A stretch of DNA of 5,819 nucleotides from JBQTIM01 sp052388135 (GTDB lineage: Bacteria; Elusimicrobiota; Elusimicrobia; FEN-1173): NCBI GenBank assembly GCA_052388135.1, contig JBQTIM010000138.1, forward strand, positions 1-5,819, given 5' to 3'. Below are positions 1-5,819 of this stretch, piece after piece. Every line of letters begins with the position of its first letter. Within the stretch, counting starts at the first letter, position 1. The position numbers were made by a program, and so were the translations under genes. The notes under the pieces are model-generated. The model worked only from the letters and a program-made list of their open reading frames with translations. It was not told the DNA's origin and made no database searches.

Positions 1-2136
<2,136 letters not shown>

Positions 2137-2138
<2 letters not shown>

Positions 2139-2162
2139 AAGGGGCGTTAGAAGCCCGGCCCC
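2137..2162 (-). terminator. Possible weak intrinsic terminator of the DUF547 gene
   Basis: Read on the minus strand, GGGGC (2162-2158) can pair with GCCCC (2145-2141) across a 12-base loop and is followed directly by TTTT (2140-2137). An alternative inner stem GGGC/GCCC has a 7-base loop. The DUF547 stop codon lies in the loop. The stem is short and the T-run has only four bases, so the call is tentative. On the plus strand there is no T-run after the stem, so it would not end the kinase transcript. Confidence 0.25.
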
Positions 2163-2899
2163 GCCTCGTTGAGGGACCAATCGTAGGGAACGTGTTTGAT
2201 CTTGATGCGGCCTTCCTTTAATCCCGACGCCGTTTGCGTTCCGAAGTAAGGCCGCAGGAAATCGGCCGTGGAACCGGCGGCGCGCGTAAAATCCTCCTGG
2301 AACCAATCGAAGTAAGGGCTCAGATAAAGGACACGTCCGCCGGGATCCAAATAATTCTTTTTTTTGTCCGAGAGGAACGCCCGCGTTTGTTCCTCCAGCT
2401 GTTTCTCCAGCGCGGCGGCCGCGTAAGGCTCCCCGCGCAGAGGCGGACAGCTCTTGGCGGCGCAGACCAGCGCGAAGTGGATCCGGGGTTCGTTGTGTTT
2501 CTTTCTGATCCAATCGTTCTCCAGTTCGTCCAGGGAGATTTCGCGGCCGAACAAATTGACGCTGCGCCGCTGGAAAGCCCTGGGAATGTCCTTGATGCTT
2601 TTCAGAGGGTAATTGTCCGCCGCCAAACGGAGCACCGAGGCGTTGTAGAGGTTGATGAGGAAAGCCAATTGCTCGGCCCGCGGCCAGGCGTCGAAGTCCC
2701 GCCGGGAAACCGCCGCGGCGCTTTTCAGATAGCGGCCCAGAGGCTCGGGGTCCGATTTCAGACGAACGTAATCCACCCGGCCGTTCCGCTCGGTTTTTCC
2801 CAAAACCTCGCCGTAGAGCTTGTGGGAAAAGCCCGGGTCCTTCGCGCCGGCCGCCGTCGCAAGAGCGGCGGCCGCGATGCCTGCCATGAATTTCCTCAT
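2147..2899 (-). CDS. Secreted DUF547-domain protein
   Basis: A 250-residue protein of the DUF547 family, whose biochemical role I do not know. The N-terminus (MRKF, then an Ala-rich hydrophobic run to about residue 18) reads as a Sec signal peptide, with likely cleavage after AGA at residue 19, so the mature protein is probably periplasmic or exported. Family hallmarks occur in the expected order: LINLYNASVLRL (81-92), YPLKSI (97-102), ISLDELE (121-127), RIHFALVCAAKSCPPLRGEPY (139-159, with H141, C146 and C151), EEQTRAFL (169-176) and LYLSPYFDWFQEDF (191-204). The conserved His and Cys could suggest an enzyme, but that is inference. The start at 2899 is chosen because AAGGAGG lies four bases upstream; the frame stays open for about 1 kb further upstream, but that is antisense to the PAS gene. 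It is divergent from the PAS gene and convergent with the kinase, so it is probably monocistronic. Confidence 0.93.
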   Translation of the reverse strand: MRKFMAGIAAAALATAAGAKDPGFSHKLYGEVLGKTERNGRVDYVRLKSDPEPLGRYLKSAAAVSRRDFDAWPRAEQLAFLINLYNASVLRLAADNYPLKSIKDIPRAFQRRSVNLFGREISLDELENDWIRKKHNEPRIHFALVCAAKSCPPLRGEPYAAAALEKQLEEQTRAFLSDKKKNYLDPGGRVLYLSPYFDWFQEDFTRAAGSTADFLRPYFGTQTASGLKEGRIKIKHVPYDWSLNEAGPGF

Positions 2900-2903
2900 G
2901 AAT

Positions 2904-2910
2904 CCTCCTT
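2904..2910 (-). promoter_or_regulatory. Shine-Dalgarno site of the DUF547 gene
   Basis: AAGGAGG on the minus strand (2910 down to 2904) is a near-perfect anti-16S match, four bases before the ATG at 2899. It decides the start in a frame that is otherwise open far upstream. The second in-frame ATG (2887, Met5) lacks such a site and would remove the basic n-region of the signal peptide. Confidence 0.75.
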
Positions 2911-2927
2911 CGGCGGCTGAGCCTCCG
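2911..2927. repeat. Short imperfect inverted repeat in the divergent spacer
   Basis: CGGCGGC-TGA-GCCTCCG: two 7-base arms with six of seven positions paired around a 3-base centre. It abuts the DUF547 Shine-Dalgarno site, so in that mRNA it could fold as a hairpin next to the ribosome site. For a rightward promoter with a -10 box at 2935-2940 it would cover the -35 region, where an operator could sit. In GC-rich DNA such a short palindrome may arise by chance. Confidence 0.3.
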
Positions 2928-2931
2928 AAAA

Positions 2932-2940
2932 TGGTACAAT
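2932..2940 (+). promoter_or_regulatory. Extended -10-like promoter element for the PAS/DUF72 unit
   Basis: TGGTACAAT fits the extended -10 pattern TGnTATAAT with one mismatch in the hexamer (TACAAT). It lies in the only AT-rich patch of the 60-base divergent spacer (2928-2945), 19 bases before the ATG at 2960, implying a short leader. No TTGACA-like -35 box is present at 2912-2917 (GGCGGC), which extended -10 promoters can tolerate. This assumes a sigma-70-type consensus in an organism I cannot identify. Confidence 0.4.
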
Positions 2941-2948
2941 TTAACCGC

Positions 2949-2953
2949 AAGGA
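2949..2953 (+). promoter_or_regulatory. Shine-Dalgarno site of the PAS/pseudo-receiver gene
   Basis: AAGGA lies six bases before the ATG at 2960, a normal spacing. It supports that ATG as the start. Confidence 0.6.
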
Positions 2954-2959
2954 CTCTCT

Positions 2960-4282
2960 ATGGCCCTTCCCCTGCGCATTCTCTTCATAGCCGTTTCCGA
3001 AGACGCCGTTCTGCCCGCCCTGGCCGGCCTGCAGCGCGGCGGCTACGCGCCCCATTACGAAGTGGCCGGCTCTCCCCGTTCCCTGTCCGACGCCTTGGAC
3101 AAGGCCGGCTGGGACGCCGTGCTTCACGTCGCGCCCGTTCCCGATCTGGAGGCGGAGGAGGCCCTGCGCCTCGTCAAAGAGCGAAACCCCGGCTTGCCGT
3201 TCCTGGCGGCCGCGGACGGATTGGACGAGGCGGCGGCCGCAGCCCTGCGGCGCGCCGGCGCGGGCGCCGCGTTCTCTTCGGAGGAGACGTCGCGCCTGGG
3301 CGCGGTCGTCAAGGGAGTCCTGGCCGAGAGCCGCGCCCGCCAAGAGCGCTTGGAGGTTACGGAATCGCCGCGGCGCTTGGAGGAAGCTCTGGCCCAGTTG
3401 GACATGCTGCTGGCCACCGCTCCGGTGGGCCTCGCTTTTTGGGACCGGAACCTGCTCTTCGTCCGGGTGAACGAGGCTTTCGCCGCCATGCTCGGGGTGG
3501 AAGCCTCGCGGTTCGCCGGCCGCAGCGTGCGCGAGGCGGCGCCCGAACTGGCCGCCTCGGTGGAACCCGTGCTCAGCCACGTCCTGGAGACCGAGAAACC
3601 CGTGCGCGACCTCGAAATCAGCTGCGAGACGTCGGCCATGCCGGGCGAGTGGCGCCACTGGCTGGCCAGCTATTTTCCGGTGCGCGCCCGCGGCGGCCGC
3701 ACCATGGGCGTGGGCGCGGTGCTCAACGAGATGACGGAGCGCAAGCGCGCGGAGATGGAGCGCCTGAGGCTTCTGACCAGCGAGAAAGAGGCGCGCCGCG
3801 AACTCCAAGCGGCCATGAACGCGTTGCGGCGGCGCGAGGACGAGTTCCGGCTCATCACCAACGCCGTGCCCGCGCCCATCTTCACGGTGGACGCCGAGCG
3901 TCGCTTCCGCTTCAGCAACCGCGCCTGCAACGAATGGCTGGGCCACCCGCCGCGCGAGCTGCGGGGCAAGCCCATCAAGACGGTTCTGGGGGAGGCCCTC
4001 TACGAAAACCTTCGGCCCGAGATGGAGGCGGCGCTGGCCGGGCGGGAAACATCTTTTGAGCGCTGGGTGTCCGTGCGGGGCGCTTCGCGCTATATCTCGG
4101 CCACTTATGTGCCGTACCCGGGCGGCGCCGGCGGACGGCCCGAGGGCTTCGTGGCGCTGGTGAAGGATTTGACGGAACGGCAGGAGTCTCTGGAGAAAGC
4201 CCGCGCCGCGGCCGCGGTCCGGGAGCCGCGTCCGCCCGAAGAAGGGCGCGCCGGGGAGGAAGCGGCCCGAGACAAGCCTTGA
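2960..4282 (+). CDS. PAS-PAS protein with degenerate N-terminal receiver-like domain and no output domain
   Basis: A 440-residue soluble protein. Residues 5-122 have the layout of a CheY-like receiver (start RILFI, WDAVL before the phospho-site, PFLAAADG near strand 4, AGAAFSSEE near strand 5), but by my alignment every catalytic position is replaced: acidic pair A11/V12, phospho-site V57, Ser/Thr position A85, Lys position S107. It is therefore a pseudo-receiver that probably cannot be phosphorylated. A helix (about 123-150) leads to PAS 1 (about 148-262, ending NEMTERKRAE), a charged coiled coil (262-293) and PAS 2 (about 293-408, ending VKDLTERQ). In most relatives a kinase, GGDEF or similar domain would follow; here there is only a low-complexity Ala/Glu/Arg/Pro tail (413-440) and then the stop. 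No signal peptide or membrane segment is seen. Its role is unknown: a sensory or scaffold partner, or a remnant of a longer kinase. Its stop overlaps the DUF72 start, so the two are probably cotranscribed. Confidence 0.9.
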   Translation: MALPLRILFIAVSEDAVLPALAGLQRGGYAPHYEVAGSPRSLSDALDKAGWDAVLHVAPVPDLEAEEALRLVKERNPGLPFLAAADGLDEAAAAALRRAGAGAAFSSEETSRLGAVVKGVLAESRARQERLEVTESPRRLEEALAQLDMLLATAPVGLAFWDRNLLFVRVNEAFAAMLGVEASRFAGRSVREAAPELAASVEPVLSHVLETEKPVRDLEISCETSAMPGEWRHWLASYFPVRARGGRTMGVGAVLNEMTERKRAEMERLRLLTSEKEARRELQAAMNALRRREDEFRLITNAVPAPIFTVDAERRFRFSNRACNEWLGHPPRELRGKPIKTVLGEALYENLRPEMEAALAGRETSFERWVSVRGASRYISATYVPYPGGAGGRPEGFVALVKDLTERQESLEKARAAAAVREPRPPEEGRAGEEAARDKP

Positions 4283-5010
4283 AGCGCGCCGCCCGCCGCG
4301 TGCGAGTGGGCACCAGCGGCTTCGTTTACGACCACTGGCGCCGGGGCGTTTTCTACCCGCCCGATCTCCCCACGAAAGATTATCTGAAGTTCTACGGCCG
4401 GCGTTTCGATGCCGTGGAGCTCAACAACACGTTTTACCGCCTGCCCCGGCTCTCTTCCGTCAAAGACTGGAGCCGGGCCGTCTCGTCCCGGTTCGTCTTC
4501 GCGGCCAAAGGCAGCCGCTTCATCACGCACATCAAAAGGTTGAGGGACTCCCGCGGCCCGCTGAAAGTTTATTTCGGGCGGCTGAAGCCTTTGGGCGGCC
4601 AGCTGCGGGTCGTGTTGTGGCAACTGCCGCCGCGTTTCGGCAAGGACGTCGGCCGCCTCGAGGAGTTTTTGCGGGAGCTCCGGGCTTACAAGGTTTTGCA
4701 CGCCTTCGAATTCCGCGACGAGAGCTGGTTTTCCGAGGACGTTTACGCGGTTTTGAAGCGGGAGCGGGCGGCGGTGTGCGAGGCCGACGGCAAGCACGCG
4801 ACGCCCGGCCGGCCGGAGACGGCCCCCTTCGCCTACATTCGCCGGCACGGGCCGGGGTCCTACTCGGCGGCCCGCCTTCGCCGGGATGCGCGCCATGTGC
4901 GGGAGTTGTCGGGACGAAAAAAAGAGGTGTACGTTTTCTACAACAACGATCCCGAGGGCCACGCCGTCCGCAACGCCGAATCCCTTAAAAAATCTCTTTC
5001 CAAGACGTAA
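4279..5010 (+). CDS. DUF72 (YecE-like) family protein
   Basis: A 243-residue protein at the family's usual length. DUF72 proteins have a TIM-barrel-like fold and no settled function. Signature blocks are in order: VGTSGFVYDHW (10-20), VELNNTFYRLP (47-57 region), FVFAAKGSRFITH (72-84), LWQLPP (113-118), FEFRDESW (143-150), AYIRRHGP (185-192) and YVFYNNDPEGHAVRNA (218-233). The protein is complete. The start is taken as TTG at 4279, giving a TTGA overlap with the stop of the PAS gene and suggesting translational coupling. GTG codons at 4300 and 4306 are alternatives, but the second leaves almost nothing before the GTSG strand, and neither has a clear ribosome site. A GGGGAGGA stretch at 4253-4260 is too far from the TTG for normal use. 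The 3' end overlaps the convergent PLD gene by 26 bases. The protein is likely cytoplasmic, with no signal peptide. Confidence 0.93.
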   Translation: MKRAARRVRVGTSGFVYDHWRRGVFYPPDLPTKDYLKFYGRRFDAVELNNTFYRLPRLSSVKDWSRAVSSRFVFAAKGSRFITHIKRLRDSRGPLKVYFGRLKPLGGQLRVVLWQLPPRFGKDVGRLEEFLRELRAYKVLHAFEFRDESWFSEDVYAVLKRERAAVCEADGKHATPGRPETAPFAYIRRHGPGSYSAARLRRDARHVRELSGRKKEVYVFYNNDPEGHAVRNAESLKKSLSKT

Positions 5011-5819
5011 ACCCGCGGCCGGCCAGGGCCTCCTCGATGACGGCCTTGCCGGGATCCAAAAGCAAATCCCGGGGCTTGAGCGAGGTGAGCAGGCCCCGGT
5101 CCTGGGTGTAAGGGTCCGTTTCGCGCTTGCGCAGGCGGCGGTTTTTCTCGGCGGCCAGGGCGTCCAGCCGCGCCACCAGGCCTTCCGGTTCCTCCAGAGC
5201 TTTTCGCTCCTCCGTTTCCTCTTCCCCGATGCCGCAGTGCTCCGCCAAAAGGTCCACCCGGGCCGCGCGGATGCTCCGCCCCAGTTCCGTTTCGGAGGAC
5301 GGAGCTTCCCAAGACCAGTTCAGTTCCGTGTCCAGCCGAAGGCTGCGGTCCGTGGTGTTGGCGGACCCAACGGTGAGAAAGCGGTCGTCCACCGCCATGA
5401 CTTTGGAATGGATGTATACCGGCGTCTCGGTTCCGCCGGGGCCGGGGGTGACGGTGTAATAAAGGCCCAGGTTGTGGCCCCAGTCGTCGGCCTCTTGGCG
5501 GATATCGCGGAACATCCGCGCTTGCGCCAGACCCAAACAAAGACCTTCGTAGGGAGTCCGCATTTTCAAGGGATAGAGGAGGATGATCTGCAAGCGCGTC
5601 CGGGATCGGTCCCGCAGGCGGCGCCGCAGGGCGTCGAACAGGATCTCCGAGGCGAAGTATTGGTTCTCGATATAGATGAGACGCTCCGCCGCGTCCACGG
5701 CGGCCGTGTAGAGTCTCTTGATCTCCCGCGTGGGTAAAATCCCCGTCCTGGGGTTGAGCGTTCTGGCCCGGGTGCGGCTCAGCGCCGCGGCGCGGGCCGC
5801 CAGGGGAAGCCCTCCGGAC
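4985..5819 (-). CDS. Phospholipase D superfamily protein, C-terminal part (N-terminus beyond right edge)
   Basis: The minus-strand frame is open to the right edge, giving 277 residues without a start in the window. A GTG at 5698 is only an internal Val codon, since family-like sequence (TREIKRLYTAAVDAAERL) continues upstream of it. Features: IYIENQYF (codons 5677-5654), the conserved segment before the second catalytic motif; then a complete HKD motif IHSKVMAVDD with H at 5408-5410, K at 5402-5404 and D at 5387-5389, followed by GSAN (5368-5357) and DRS. An acidic, then basic C-terminal tail ends in FTSWKEIF. PLD enzymes use two HKD motifs to hydrolyse or transfer phosphodiester bonds, usually of phospholipids; the first HKD should lie off-window. 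The IYIENQYF segment favours the phospholipase D branch over classical cardiolipin synthase, but substrate cannot be settled from half a protein. No membrane segment is seen in this part. Confidence 0.92.
   Translation of the reverse strand, partial: SGGLPLAARAAALSRTRARTLNPRTGILPTREIKRLYTAAVDAAERLIYIENQYFASEILFDALRRRLRDRSRTRLQIILLYPLKMRTPYEGLCLGLAQARMFRDIRQEADDWGHNLGLYYTVTPGPGGTETPVYIHSKVMAVDDRFLTVGSANTTDRSLRLDTELNWSWEAPSSETELGRSIRAARVDLLAEHCGIGEEETEERKALEEPEGLVARLDALAAEKNRRLRKRETDPYTQDRGLLTSLKPRDLLLDPGKAVIEEALAGRGFTSWKEIF

Noticed and set aside
2147..3946. A 599-codon minus-strand frame containing the DUF547 gene plus a long N-terminal extension
   Set aside because: The extension is antisense to the PAS gene and resembles no protein domain. 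The signal peptide and strong Shine-Dalgarno site place the real start at 2899. The open antisense frame follows from GC-rich third positions.
4105..4962. A 285-codon minus-strand frame opposite the DUF72 gene
   Set aside because: The DUF72 motifs on the plus strand are unmistakable; this frame has no recognisable family features.
4886..5737. A 283-codon plus-strand frame opposite the PLD gene
   Set aside because: The minus strand carries the HKD, GSAN and IENQYF motifs; the plus-strand product is compositionally biased and antisense to them.

Overview
The window is a densely coding, GC-rich stretch with no RNA genes, insertion sequences, CRISPR arrays or large repeats visible. It holds five genes, the first and last cut by the window edges. 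High GC, strong GC preference at third codon positions (which also opens long empty antisense frames), bacterial Shine-Dalgarno sites and multi-PAS hybrid signalling proteins point to a free-living, high-GC bacterium. A signal peptide on the DUF547 protein fits a Gram-negative type of envelope. The sequence does not fix the phylum; Elusimicrobiota, Acidobacteriota and Myxococcota/Desulfobacterota-like lineages are guesses only.

Layout: (1) bases 1-2138, plus strand: a hybrid histidine kinase (PAS-PAS-HisKA-HATPase-REC), open at its 5' end. (2) 2147-2899, minus strand: a secreted DUF547 protein that converges on the kinase with only 8 bases between the stops. (3) 2900-2959: a compact divergent spacer with a strong Shine-Dalgarno site on each side, an extended -10-like box facing right and a short imperfect palindrome. 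(4) 2960-4282, plus strand: a soluble PAS-PAS protein with an N-terminal receiver-like domain that has lost its phosphorylation residues, and with no kinase or other output domain. (5) 4279-5010, plus strand: a DUF72 (YecE-like) protein whose TTG start overlaps the preceding stop as TTGA. (6) 4985-5819, minus strand: the C-terminal half of a phospholipase D superfamily enzyme that overlaps the DUF72 gene tail-to-tail by 26 bases.

How the genes may work together: the hybrid kinase and the PAS/pseudo-receiver protein are both cytoplasmic-looking signalling proteins, one catalytic and one apparently only a sensor or scaffold, so a partnership is possible, but adjacency is the only support. The PAS protein and DUF72 gene look like a two-gene transcription unit. 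The DUF547 and PLD genes run the other way and belong to separate units. No defence island, biosynthetic cluster or recognisable new system is evident. The most unusual element is the output-less PAS protein with its degenerate receiver domain.
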